This document shows positions 56,217 through 64,000 of a stretch of 64,000 bases of DNA, piece after piece (the stretch's first letter is position 1; the number at the start of each line of letters is the position of its first letter). A model generated the notes under the pieces. That model did no database searches. It was not told the DNA's origin and saw nothing but the letters and a program-made list of their open reading frames with translations. The stretch covers positions 806,001 to 870,000 of the forward strand of contig JACKII010000001.1 in assembly GCA_020638555.1 (NCBI GenBank), read 5' to 3'. Position numbers and translations under genes: made by a program. The DNA is from Alphaproteobacteria bacterium. GTDB lineage: Bacteria; Pseudomonadota; Alphaproteobacteria; Bin95.

Positions 56217-59059
56217 GAAAAACTCGTGATGTCCGACGTATCATCGACCGCATCGTTCAGGATCTGACGCATCGGCCCTTCCAGTTTGATATTGATCTCA
56301 ATGGGCAGCGGGTCAAGGGTGATGCCATCACGGGTCAGGGGCCGGGCGCTGCGGCCGCTGAAATGCAGGCCGATCGTCAATTCCTCCGCGTCCTGCTCGT
56401 CCAGGTCGATGGCGAACCGGTCGTAGCGGAAATCCTTCAGCGCCTGCACCACCAGGTCGGTGGCCTCGTTCGCCTGCTTCAGGGCATGGTCGACCGCGAT
56501 GGGCGTGTAGCGGATGCGCCCCGGCTTGGTGGTCTCCAGCCGGGCGCCGCGCACCAGCATCTCGCCGTCGCGGGCGACGATGGGGATGCGGCCGGCCAGA
56601 ACGCCCTCGGCCCGGAATTCGCCGAATTCGGCAAACCGCAAGGCCTGGGAGAGGTCGATGCCGTCGATCTCCAGCACGGTGTCGAAGCTCAGCGTCTCGG
56701 TGTTCAGGCGCAGCGGCTTGGCCCGCACCCGGCCGCCGAACAGGTCGAACTGCTCCAGATGCAGGCGCACGTCCTGAAGCGAGCGCATGTCGAAGGCGAT
56801 CACGCCCAGGCTCAGCGGCACGCCCACATTGAGGCGGCCGATGGTGATGCGCTGCGGCCCGGCCGTGGCCGGCGGCACCAGGCTCGCCAACTCGACCGAG
56901 GCGACGGCGCCGGAGACCGAAAGTTCCGCGGTGGTCACATGGTCGACCGACACCGACAACCGGCCGTGCTGCGTCAGGCCCTTGGCCGACCAGCGGGCGG
57001 CGCCGTCGAGGGTGACGGCCGCGTTTGCGTCCAACACCAGATTGGCGGCGCTCGGAAACAGGTCGGCCGGTTGCAGCACGTTCGGCAGGAACAGCAAGGG
57101 CGCCCGGACGCGGACCGATCCCGTGCCGGTCGCCAGGTCGTGAGCACCCTTGACGGTGAAGGCGATGCGGTTCCCCTGGTCCGTGAGCCGGCCGGCAAAG
57201 CCGAGCCGGTCGCCCGCCTCGGTCAGGTTCAGCGCCAGGCGCAGCGGCACCACCGCCGGCCGGGCCACCGCATGCCGGATCCGGCCGATCACCACCTGCC
57301 CGGCATCGTGGCCTTTGCCCTGGCCGGACTCTTGGCCGAGCCGCAGGTCGGCCCGGATGCGGTCGGCCACCAGCGAGAGGTTCGGCACGCGGATCTCGCC
57401 GTCGCCGACGCGCAGGCGGTGGCTGTGCGGCGCGAGATCGACCCGGAAGCCGCTCAACCGGAATTTGGCGCCATGCGCCGCCTGTTGCACATCGCGCGCG
57501 GTGAAGCCGCCGGTGACGGGAGCGAAGCGCAAGGCGCCCGAGACCCCACCCCGGGCCAGGTCGATTGTCAGGCGCTGATCGTCGCCGGCCGCGAGGCGCA
57601 ACTCGGTCGTCCCGGACTTTTCGGATGGCTTGGTCAGGCGCAGGGTGCGTCCCTCCAGGGCCAGCAGGCGGGCGCGGCTGCCGGGAGCCAGATGCAGGGT
57701 CAGGCGCTCGCCCCGCCAGTCCAGCGCCAGCGTTGCGTCCAGGTCCGCCTCGGCAAAGCGCACCGAAGGGTCGGGCGTGCCGCTGCTGCGTGCCGCCAGC
57801 GTCAGCCGGGCATGGGCGTTGCCGGGCGTGGCCTCCAGGTCGCGGAAGGCGAACTCGCCGCTGGCGCGCATCTTTCCCAGCCGCGTGTCGACCAGACGCA
57901 GGGTCAGGGCGTCGGCGGCGAGGCGCGGCGGGCCGGCCGGCGGCAATGTCGCCCGCAGCCCGCCTTCCGTCCGCACGGCGAAGACCGGGTTGCCGAGACG
58001 CAGCGCCAGCTCCCCCGCGGCCGTGATCGTGCCGTCGCTCGCCCGTTCCACGGCGATTTCCGGACTGCCGAGCAATGGGCCGCCATAGGCCGCGAACACG
58101 GGCTGCCGCAGCAGCGGCGCCAGGAGCGGCGGCAGGCGGGCGCGGATCGGCTCGGCGACGGTCAGGCCGGCGATCCGCAGACCCTCCGGCACGCGGACCC
58201 GGCCGCGATTGGCCGCGCCCTGGAAGACCAGGCGGCCGTTCACGCTGTCCATGGCGGCCTCGTCGCCCCAGCGCAGCCCTTTCAGCGCCAGCGAGACGAC
58301 GCCGTTCGCCACGGCCCCGTCCCATGTTGCCGGCTCGGCGAGCGGCCCGTCCGGCAGGCGCAGCGACAGCAGGGTCACCGCCTGGCCGCTACCGTAAAGC
58401 GGCAGGCCGGCGGCGCGGAGGATCGGCGCCACCCAGTCGACGATGACGGTGCCGTTGGCGGTCAGCAGGGTTTCGGCGCCGCGCTGCCAGTGCACGGTCA
58501 GGGGCTGGTCCTGCGTTGCGCTGGCAAGCGTCAGCCGCAGGTCGTTCGGGGAGCCGTCCAGGTCGATCTGCGGTCGGGCCACGGCCCAGCCATCGCCGCT
58601 ACCCTGCTCCGCGGCCAGCCGGACTGAGAGCGTCGGGGCGGAAGGCGTCGGGGCGGTGCCCGGCGCCTGCGCGGCCTCCGCCCGCAGGCTCAGGCCTTGC
58701 AGCGTCAGGCCGCCCGGCAGGTTTGCCCGCGGAGGGGTCCAGGTCACGGCGACCCGGCGGGCCTTGCCGAACGCGGCGGAGAGCGCCAGCGGACCCTCGG
58801 CCCGGGCCTGCTGGCCCGCCAGCGCCAGCGCACCGGTCAGCGCCAGCGACCAGGCGCCGTCCGGCCCCTGGGATGCCCGGGCTTCGTCCACGCTCAGGCG
58901 CGCCTCTCCCAGCGCGTGGTGCAGGCTCAGGGAGCCGGTGGCCGCGACGCCGGCCGCGAAGCGGGCGCGGAGCGTGCCCTCCACGCGAACCGGGCCTTGC
59001 GGCAGGTTCAGGGTCAGACGGGCCTGCCGCAACAGCAGGGAGCGCAGCGGGAAGGTCAT
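56186..59059 (-). CDS. ydbH: YdbH-family AsmA-like intermembrane protein, main part
   Basis: This frame encodes 957 residues from MTFPLRSLLLRQARLTLNLP. The body is an alternating-strand beta scaffold like AsmA, TamB and YhdP, with the YdbH/DUF-type C-terminal block 'MRSLQDVRLHLEQFDLFGGR' and 'TETLSFDTVLEIDGIDLSQA', ending in 'PIEINIKLEGPMRQILNDAV'. Such proteins span the periplasm as a hydrophobic groove for phospholipids. The start here has no signal or membrane anchor: those are on the 154-residue frame directly upstream (59056-59520), which overlaps by ATGA. The pair looks like one ydbH split by a frameshift. Downstream overlaps with ynbE confirm the module. Confidence 0.88.
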   Translation of the reverse strand: MTFPLRSLLLRQARLTLNLPQGPVRVEGTLRARFAAGVAATGSLSLHHALGEARLSVDEARASQGPDGAWSLALTGALALAGQQARAEGPLALSAAFGKARRVAVTWTPPRANLPGGLTLQGLSLRAEAAQAPGTAPTPSAPTLSVRLAAEQGSGDGWAVARPQIDLDGSPNDLRLTLASATQDQPLTVHWQRGAETLLTANGTVIVDWVAPILRAAGLPLYGSGQAVTLLSLRLPDGPLAEPATWDGAVANGVVSLALKGLRWGDEAAMDSVNGRLVFQGAANRGRVRVPEGLRIAGLTVAEPIRARLPPLLAPLLRQPVFAAYGGPLLGSPEIAVERASDGTITAAGELALRLGNPVFAVRTEGGLRATLPPAGPPRLAADALTLRLVDTRLGKMRASGEFAFRDLEATPGNAHARLTLAARSSGTPDPSVRFAEADLDATLALDWRGERLTLHLAPGSRARLLALEGRTLRLTKPSEKSGTTELRLAAGDDQRLTIDLARGGVSGALRFAPVTGGFTARDVQQAAHGAKFRLSGFRVDLAPHSHRLRVGDGEIRVPNLSLVADRIRADLRLGQESGQGKGHDAGQVVIGRIRHAVARPAVVPLRLALNLTEAGDRLGFAGRLTDQGNRIAFTVKGAHDLATGTGSVRVRAPLLFLPNVLQPADLFPSAANLVLDANAAVTLDGAARWSAKGLTQHGRLSVSVDHVTTAELSVSGAVASVELASLVPPATAGPQRITIGRLNVGVPLSLGVIAFDMRSLQDVRLHLEQFDLFGGRVRAKPLRLNTETLSFDTVLEIDGIDLSQALRFAEFGEFRAEGVLAGRIPIVARDGEMLVRGARLETTKPGRIRYTPIAVDHALKQANEATDLVVQALKDFRYDRFAIDLDEQDAEELTIGLHFSGRSARPLTRDGITLDPLPIEINIKLEGPMRQILNDAVDDTSDITSFSWTEEGSQSR

Positions 59060-59520
59060 ACGGCGGGGAGGCGGCCGGTCGGGCGGGCCAGGCCGGGCCG
59101 GTGGGCTCTGCCGGCCGGCCTCGCCTGCGGGTTCGCCCCTGTCTGCCGGTTCGCCTCGTGCTGCGGGTTCGGCAGGCGCAAGCCGGGAATGACCGGGTTG
59201 CCGTCGGCGTTGAAGTCGATCGCGCCTTCCGCCCCGAAAATCCGCACCGCGTCGACCCGGCCCCGCACCAGTTGCAGCGGGTCGAACGTCACCTCCACCC
59301 GTCGTGCCGTGAGGGCGGGGCCGAGGCGCACCCCGGTCAGCACCGCCCGGTCGGTGCCGAGCGTCTCCAGCGTCGCCGCACTCTCGTCCAGGCCGAGGGC
59401 CTGGAGCAGGGGCCGGACCAGGAACTGGGCCCAGCTTTCCGCCCGAACCGGTGGAGCCACCAGCCCCGCGAGCAGAACGGACAGCACCAGGAGCCGGGTC
59501 AGGGCGGCAACCCGGCGCAT
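59056..59520 (-). CDS. ydbH: YdbH N-terminal part, signal/anchor and first domain
   Basis: This 154-residue frame starts MRRVAALTRLLVLSVLLAGL (signal or anchor) and continues 'SWAQFLVRPLLQALGLDESA', then 'GVRLGPALTARRVEVTFDPL' and 'VRIFGAEGAIDFNADGNPVI', which looks like the N-terminal domain of YdbH. Its last ~45 residues (NPQHEANRQTGANPQARP...) are read through three 18 bp tandem repeats; in the -1 frame the same DNA gives EPAARGEPADRGEPAGEA and then runs open into the main YdbH frame. The true junction is therefore probably inside that linker. Either the gene is frameshifted or two coupled proteins are made. Confidence 0.75.
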   Translation of the reverse strand: MRRVAALTRLLVLSVLLAGLVAPPVRAESWAQFLVRPLLQALGLDESAATLETLGTDRAVLTGVRLGPALTARRVEVTFDPLQLVRGRVDAVRIFGAEGAIDFNADGNPVIPGLRLPNPQHEANRQTGANPQARPAGRAHRPGLARPTGRLPAV

Positions 59521-59549
59521 CGATCAGCCCGCGGAGAAGGGGAAGGGCG

Positions 59550-60500
59550 TCATACCAGCGGCATCACCTCGGCCGCGAACCGCTCCATCCGGTCCAGCAT
59601 TTCGCTGCGGTCGTTGGCGGTGAGGTTGACGATCATGATCTCCGTGCCCGCCTCGGCAAAGGCGCGCACGTCGCCGGCGCGCTGGTCCGCCGTGCCGGTC
59701 ATGGCGATGCGCTGGCCGTCCAGGTCCGCCGCGGTCTCCGCATGGTAGGGGCTGTTGTAGGCGAGCGTCACCGCCGCCGGATCGCGACCGGCCTCGGCGA
59801 CCGCCTGCTGCACCCGCGCGGCCCGCTCGCGATAGGCTGCCGGCGAGGCGAGGCGGAAGCGGGGGTTGGAGGCGAACGGGTACCAGACATCGCCCAGCCG
59901 GGCGACCCGCCGCATGGCCGGGCCGGTCTCGCCGCCGATCCAGAGCGGCGGGTGCGGCTTCTGCACCGGCTTCGGGTCGAAAATGATGTCGCGGAAGCGG
60001 ACGAACTCGCCGTCGTAGGACGGGTTGTCCTGGGTCCAGAGCGCTTTCATCGCCTCGATATATTCGTTGGTCACCTGGCCGCGGCGGGCGAATTCCACGC
60101 CCAGGGTCTCGAACTCCTCGCGCATCCAGCCGGTGCCGCAGCCGATGGCGATGCGGCCGCCGGAGAGCACGTCCATGGTGGCGATGGACTTGGCCATGAA
60201 CAGCGGGTTGCGATGCGGCAGCACCGCGACGGAGGAGAGAATGCGCAGCCGGGTCGTGGCGGCGCAGAGCCAGGCCATCAGCGTGAACTGCTCCATGCAG
60301 TCGCCGCCGCCGCCCTGGGTCCAGGGGAATTCGCCGGAATCGCTATAGGGATATTTGGCGTCGATGGACCGCGGGCAGAGAATGTGGTCCGAGACGGTCA
60401 GGTAGGCGAAGCCCAGCCGCTCCGCCGCCGTGGCGATGGCGCGGATATCCTCCGGATTGGCGAGCGGGCCGCGAAAGGGCGCGGAAAGGCCGAATTGCAT
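59550..60500 (-). CDS. LLM-class F420/FMN-dependent oxidoreductase (TIGR03619-like)
   Basis: This 316-residue luciferase-fold enzyme starts MQFGLSAPFRGPLANPEDIR. 'IATAAERLGFAYLTVSDHIL', 'TRLRILSSVAVLPHRNPLFM', 'GRIAIGCGTGWMREEFETLG' and 'VQKPHPPLWIGGETGPAMRR' match the Rv2161c/TIGR03619 class. The substrate and cofactor preference are unknown. It lies between the ydbH module (29 bases) and a secreted unknown protein (48 bases) in one minus-strand run. With the enzymes at 1-106 and 17563 it is one of three LLM proteins in the window. Confidence 0.9.
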   Translation of the reverse strand: MQFGLSAPFRGPLANPEDIRAIATAAERLGFAYLTVSDHILCPRSIDAKYPYSDSGEFPWTQGGGGDCMEQFTLMAWLCAATTRLRILSSVAVLPHRNPLFMAKSIATMDVLSGGRIAIGCGTGWMREEFETLGVEFARRGQVTNEYIEAMKALWTQDNPSYDGEFVRFRDIIFDPKPVQKPHPPLWIGGETGPAMRRVARLGDVWYPFASNPRFRLASPAAYRERAARVQQAVAEAGRDPAAVTLAYNSPYHAETAADLDGQRIAMTGTADQRAGDVRAFAEAGTEIMIVNLTANDRSEMLDRMERFAAEVMPLV

Positions 60501-60548
60501 GGGGGTGTCCTCCCGATTGCTGACAATAGCGGGTTATGGGCGCCGCGC

Positions 60549-61595
60549 CTACCGTTGGGGCGGCTTTTGCTTGGCCGGGACCGTCGGCATTTTGGATTTC
60601 AGCGGCTTCCAGTCCACCTTGGCGGCCAGGGTCGCGAACTGGGCCCGGTAGAACGGCGTCTCCGATGCGGGGGCGATACCGATGGTGCGCAGATAGGTGC
60701 AGGCGCGGAAGCGCAGGGTCTGCACCACGATTGCCGGCTGGCCGGCGACGGTGCCGTGCGCCTCGGTCACGACGCCGCCGTCGGCGCCGATCGGGCCCTG
60801 ATAGGTGGTGTCCACCGTCAGGGATTGGACCCGTTGCAGGCTCTCCAGGGTTTCCTTGGCGAAGCCGTGCAGGTCCTTGCGCCAGGCGTTGCAGTCGATG
60901 CTGCGCGCGGTGCCGATGACGAACAGGGGCGTGGTTGCCGGCTCGCCCTTGTAGGCGATGTCGGCGAGCAGGGCGCTGCTGCGGGAAAGCGCGCGCTGGA
61001 AGCGGAACCGGTCGGTTTCGCCGAAGGTGAACAGCAGGCTGTCGCGCGGGTCGCTCCGCTTCACCGCCACCCGGACCGAGGCCAGCACCGCTTCCATCTT
61101 GGCGGTGCGTTCCGCGTTCGCCAGCAGGCTGGGCATTTGCGCGGTGACCAGCAGGGTGACCCGCGGTGCGCCGATCAATAGCAGCCATTTGTCGAACGGG
61201 ACCGAGCCGACCCGTTCGCGGCCGCGGCCCAGCACGGCATCAAACTCGCCCTGGCGGGTGGGCTTGACCGTGTCGAGCAGGATGCCCTGGCTCGCCAGCG
61301 CCGCCGGGTCGCCCAGCAGGCCCTTGGACACCGGACCATAGGCTTCGGGCGGCATCTCGGTCACCAGAATGGTGGCGGAGCCGTCGTCCCAGAACACCCC
61401 GGTGAAATCCGGGCTTTCCACGAAGCCTTGCGGCAGGTCCATCACCGCGAAACTGCCGGCCAGCTGGTGCGCCGCTTCCGCGGGCGCCGCCGCAGGATCG
61501 GCCGCCACCGGATCGGCTGCGGCCGCCAGGGCCGGCGACAGCAGGGCGATCAGGCCCGCGAACAGGGCGGCGAGAACAGGGCGCCTTGGTTTCAT
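60549..61595 (-). CDS. secreted protein of unknown function
   Basis: This 348-residue protein starts MKPRRPVLAALFAGLIALLS with a signal peptide ending near ALAAAAD, followed by an Ala/Pro-rich linker. The mature domain is a mixed alpha/beta sequence: 'FAVMDLPQGFVESPDFTGVF', 'DKWLLLIGAPRVTLLVTAQM' and 'YQGPIGADGGVVTEAHGTVA' with two cysteines (DCNAWR, RACTYL) that could pair. I do not recognise a family. It ends in a basic tail (KQKPPQR). The ATG overlaps the PaaI stop (ATGA), so it is translated with the PaaI-GST pair. Confidence 0.75.
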   Translation of the reverse strand: MKPRRPVLAALFAGLIALLSPALAAAADPVAADPAAAPAEAAHQLAGSFAVMDLPQGFVESPDFTGVFWDDGSATILVTEMPPEAYGPVSKGLLGDPAALASQGILLDTVKPTRQGEFDAVLGRGRERVGSVPFDKWLLLIGAPRVTLLVTAQMPSLLANAERTAKMEAVLASVRVAVKRSDPRDSLLFTFGETDRFRFQRALSRSSALLADIAYKGEPATTPLFVIGTARSIDCNAWRKDLHGFAKETLESLQRVQSLTVDTTYQGPIGADGGVVTEAHGTVAGQPAIVVQTLRFRACTYLRTIGIAPASETPFYRAQFATLAAKVDWKPLKSKMPTVPAKQKPPQR

Positions 61596-62026
61596 TCTGT
61601 CAGGATTTCCCCTTGCACCGTTCGGGTCTGGCCGCGGAACACGGCGATTTGCTTGCCGTCCTGGTTGCGCACCTCGACATCGTAAACGCCGTTGCGTCCG
61701 GCTTGTGCCGTCTCGGTCGCGACCGCGGTCAGCCGGTCGCCCACCAGGCCCGGCGCCAGAAAGGTGACGTGGGCCGCTTGTGCGAGGGCCGGCCGGTTGG
61801 AGGCGTTGCTGGCATAGGCCATGGCCGTATCCGCCAGCGTGAAGATATAGCCACCATGGCAGACATTCAGCCCGTTCGCCAAATGGGGTTCCACGGTCAT
61901 CGCAATGGTGGCGGTGCCGGGGCCGACCGACACCAGCGCCAGGCCGATATGGCCGGACGCCGGGTCCCGGTCCCGCAACCTGGCCGCAACCGCCTCCGCC
62001 AATTCCTGGGGCGAGCGTCCGCTCAT
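61592..62026 (-). CDS. paaI: PaaI-like hydroxyphenylacetyl-CoA thioesterase
   Basis: This 144-residue hot-dog-fold thioesterase has 'GLNVCHGGYIFTLADTAMAY' (residues ~50-70), the PaaI active-site helix with HGG and the catalytic Asp. 'ASNRPALAQAAHVTFLAPGL' and 'VRNQDGKQIAVFRGQTRTVQ' complete the fold. PaaI hydrolyses ring-hydroxylated phenylacetyl-CoA to release CoA. No other paa genes are nearby, so its exact substrate here is uncertain. It overlaps both neighbours by ATGA (GST before, unknown secreted protein after). Confidence 0.92.
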   Translation of the reverse strand: MSGRSPQELAEAVAARLRDRDPASGHIGLALVSVGPGTATIAMTVEPHLANGLNVCHGGYIFTLADTAMAYASNASNRPALAQAAHVTFLAPGLVGDRLTAVATETAQAGRNGVYDVEVRNQDGKQIAVFRGQTRTVQGEILTE

Positions 62027-62604
62027 GCGGGCACGGTCGATTGCATGGACGGACGGGCGTTGAAACCTTCGAACCACCGCGCCAGCTTCGGATGGCTCTC
62101 GCGCCAGCCCCAGTCGGCGAAGCGGAAATCCAGATAGCCCAGCAGGCAGCCGGTACCGATCGCCGCAGCATCGATGCTGGCCAGCGCATCGGCTTCGCTC
62201 TCCAGCGCGTCGAGCACGCGGTTGATGCGGTCCGTCTGCTGCTGGACCCAGCCATCCCAGCGGAACTCTTCCGGGCGGGCGAAGGTCTCGGTGCGCAGCA
62301 GCAGCGCGGCGTCGATCCCGGCTTCGGCCAGGCTCTCGCGCCGGGACACGCCCCAATGGCCGGCCGGATAGAGCGGACCGCCGACGGATTCGTTCAGAAA
62401 GCGCAGGATGATGCGGGAATCGAACAGGGCCTCGCCATTGTCTCGCACCAGCGCCGGCACTTTCTGCACCGGATTGACGGCCTTGATTTCGTCGCTGGCG
62501 GGCGCGGCATTGAGGTAGGCAATCTGCTGTGCCAGCCCGAGCTCGGCCACCGCCACGCGGCACTTGCGGACATAGGGGGAGGTGGAACTGCCAATGAGCT
62601 GCAT
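62023..62604 (-). CDS. glutathione S-transferase family protein
   Basis: This 193-residue protein has an N-terminal thioredoxin-like domain: 'MQLIGSSTSPYVRKCRVAVA', with a catalytic Ser/Tyr in the SSTSPYV turn, and KVPALVRDNGEALFDSRII carrying the cis-Pro and glutathione-binding region. The helical C-domain contains 'IGTGCLLGYLDFRFADWGWR' and ends with RPSMQSTVPA. It detoxifies or isomerises an unknown substrate. It heads the ATGA-coupled set GST-PaaI-unknown and is divergent from the CoA-transferase gene. Confidence 0.92.
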   Translation of the reverse strand: MQLIGSSTSPYVRKCRVAVAELGLAQQIAYLNAAPASDEIKAVNPVQKVPALVRDNGEALFDSRIILRFLNESVGGPLYPAGHWGVSRRESLAEAGIDAALLLRTETFARPEEFRWDGWVQQQTDRINRVLDALESEADALASIDAAAIGTGCLLGYLDFRFADWGWRESHPKLARWFEGFNARPSMQSTVPA

Positions 62605-62751
62605 CGGGGGTGTTTCCTTCGCAATTGCGCTTTGCGGACCGGTTTGGGCTTGCGGCCCGGGGTGGGGCCGTGGCTTCTTGGAAGAAATGTCTCATAGCAG
62701 GGCCGGCGCGCAAGCGATACGCCCAAAGCAGCCTTCGAGAGGACCGATCCC

Positions 62752-63960
62752 ATGGCCGACCGCCTGTTCGAGGGGCTGGTGGTGCTGGACATTGCCAGCT
62801 TCATCGCCGCCCCCGTTGCCACCACCTTCCTGGCCGATTTCGGCGCCAACGTCATCAAGATCGAGGCACCGGGCGGCGATGGCTACCGGGCGCTGCACGC
62901 CGGCAACGGCATGCCGGACACCGGCGGGCAGGATTTCGCCTGGATGTGCGACAACCGTTCGAAGCGCGGCCTGTGCCTGGACCTGGTGAGCGAGAGCGGG
63001 CAGGACATCCTGCGCCGGCTGATCGCCAAGGCCGACGTGCTGGTGACCAATTTCCCCATGCCTGTGCGGCGCAAGCTGAAATTGATGTACGAGGACGTGG
63101 CGCCGCTGAACGACCGGCTGATTTATGCGAGCCTCACCGCCTATGGCGAGGAGGGGCCGGAGTCGGAACGCACCGGCTTCGACTCCACCGCGCTTTACGC
63201 CCGCACCGGCATGATGGACATGATGCGCGCGCCGGGCGTGGCGCCGGTGCGCTCGCTGCCGGGCATGGGCGACCATCCGACCGGCACGGCGCTCTATGGC
63301 GCGATCATGACCGGCCTCTACCGGCGCGAGCGGACCGGCAAGGGCAGCCATGTCTCCACCAGTCTGGTGGCGAACGGCATGTGGATGAACGGCTTCTACG
63401 CCCAGGCCGCCCTGATGGGCGCCCAGGTGGCCCTGCGCCCGCACCGGGACGACGCGCCGAACGCCGTCGCCAACCATTACTGCGCCAAGGACGGCCGCTG
63501 GTTCATCCTGGCGGTGCTGAACGAGGCGAAACAGGCGCCGCTGCTGTTCGAGGCCATGGGCCGGCCGGACCTGCTGGACGACCCCCGCTTCGCCGATCCG
63601 CAGGCGCGGCGCGAGAACTCGCTGGTGCTGACCAAGGTCATGGACGAGATTTTCGCCCGGCACGACTGGGCCTACTGGAAAGAGCATTTCGACCGGCTGG
63701 GCATCACCTATGGCCAGGTGGCCAAGATGGAAGACCTGGCCGGCGACGGGCAGTTGCGCCATGCCGGTGCGGTCGTGCCCGCCGACGGCGGCTTCGGCGC
63801 GGACTGGAGCGTCGGCACCCCGGTCCTGGTGCGGGACGAGGCCAAGCGACCGCCCGCGCCTGCGCCGGCGATCGGCCAGCACAATGCGGAAATCCTGGCC
63901 GAATTCGGGTACGCGCCGGCGGAGATCGCAGCGTTTGCGGCCGCGGGTGTGTTGAAGTGA
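62752..63960 (+). CDS. CaiB/BaiF family CoA-transferase (family III)
   Basis: This 402-residue enzyme swaps CoA between acyl groups. 'LVVLDIASFIAAPVATTFLA' and 'FGANVIKIEAPGGDGYRALH' are the N-terminal Rossmann-like CoA-binding segment. The catalytic Asp is in 'YARTGMMDMMRAPG' (near residue 160). 'LPGMGDHPTGTALYGAIMTG' and the C-terminal 'IGQHNAEILAEFGYAPAEIA' are typical of the family (formyl-, carnitine-, succinyl-CoA transferases). The substrate pair is unknown. ATG 62752 follows CGAGAGGAC. Confidence 0.95.
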   Translation: MADRLFEGLVVLDIASFIAAPVATTFLADFGANVIKIEAPGGDGYRALHAGNGMPDTGGQDFAWMCDNRSKRGLCLDLVSESGQDILRRLIAKADVLVTNFPMPVRRKLKLMYEDVAPLNDRLIYASLTAYGEEGPESERTGFDSTALYARTGMMDMMRAPGVAPVRSLPGMGDHPTGTALYGAIMTGLYRRERTGKGSHVSTSLVANGMWMNGFYAQAALMGAQVALRPHRDDAPNAVANHYCAKDGRWFILAVLNEAKQAPLLFEAMGRPDLLDDPRFADPQARRENSLVLTKVMDEIFARHDWAYWKEHFDRLGITYGQVAKMEDLAGDGQLRHAGAVVPADGGFGADWSVGTPVLVRDEAKRPPAPAPAIGQHNAEILAEFGYAPAEIAAFAAAGVLK

Positions 63961-64000
63961 ACAGCGTGGCGCCCGCAACCCGTGAGACCCTGCCGCTGCG

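Overview
The window is very GC-rich bacterial chromosome, densely packed on both strands, with many ATGA/GTGA start-stop overlaps. Several genes point to the Alphaproteobacteria, probably a Rhodospirillales-like lineage: a 41-residue aa3-type cytochrome oxidase subunit IV, an HdaA-type DnaA regulator behind DUF2066 and AI-2E/PerM genes, a fused ArsR-methyltransferase upstream of metF, and many SDR, LLM-flavin, CoA and peptide-transport genes. The lineage is inferred from gene content; there is no rRNA in the window. I found no phage, insertion sequence, CRISPR array, tRNA or rRNA.

Layout. 1-5.8 kb: start of an LLM oxidoreductase, a small membrane protein with a terminator, then a peptide ABC importer (binding protein and two permeases, no ATPase), tag, a GFA-type enzyme and a small membrane protein. 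6-9.5 kb: a DOPA-dioxygenase-like protein, a molybdopterin oxidoreductase, dodecin and the tiny oxidase subunit. 9.6-17.4 kb: purM-purN, divergent from DUF2066-PerM-hdaA, then an SDR, a DUF924 gene, trmL and hemF. 17.4-26 kb: LLM and SDR genes bracketed by two inverted copies of a ~110 bp repeat, a frameshifted Gln-rich membrane protein, an acyl-CoA ligase and a divergent TPR-glycosyltransferase. 26-31 kb: a four-subunit succinate dehydrogenase/fumarate reductase-like complex and an NRAMP transporter. 31-36 kb: a second peptide-binding protein and fatty-acid/CoA genes, followed by a ~0.8 kb tandem array of ~150 bp units.

36.8-46 kb is the methionine/one-carbon section: an isocitrate/isopropylmalate-type dehydrogenase divergent from metY, an amidase, a HAD phosphatase, metF and the ArsR-methyltransferase regulator, then mlaA and argG. 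Two nearly identical AT-rich palindromes, one upstream of the regulator and one in the dehydrogenase/metY gap, suggest a small S-adenosylhomocysteine/SAM-type regulon. 46.3-55.5 kb: a DJ-1/PfpI protein without its catalytic Cys-His, an operon of pyrE, binding protein, GNAT and SAM hydroxide adenosyltransferase, then TauE, an SDR, threonine synthase and an M81 peptidase. 55.7-64 kb: a ydbH-ynbE-ydbL outer-membrane lipid module with ydbH split in two, an LLM enzyme, a secreted unknown protein, a PaaI thioesterase, a GST and a CoA-transferase.

Intergenic gaps are unusually rich in palindromic and tandem GC-rich repeats. The strongest leads are the two-site regulon, the 150 bp array, the split ydbH, the DJ-1 pseudoenzyme and the flavoprotein lacking the usual flavin-linking histidine.
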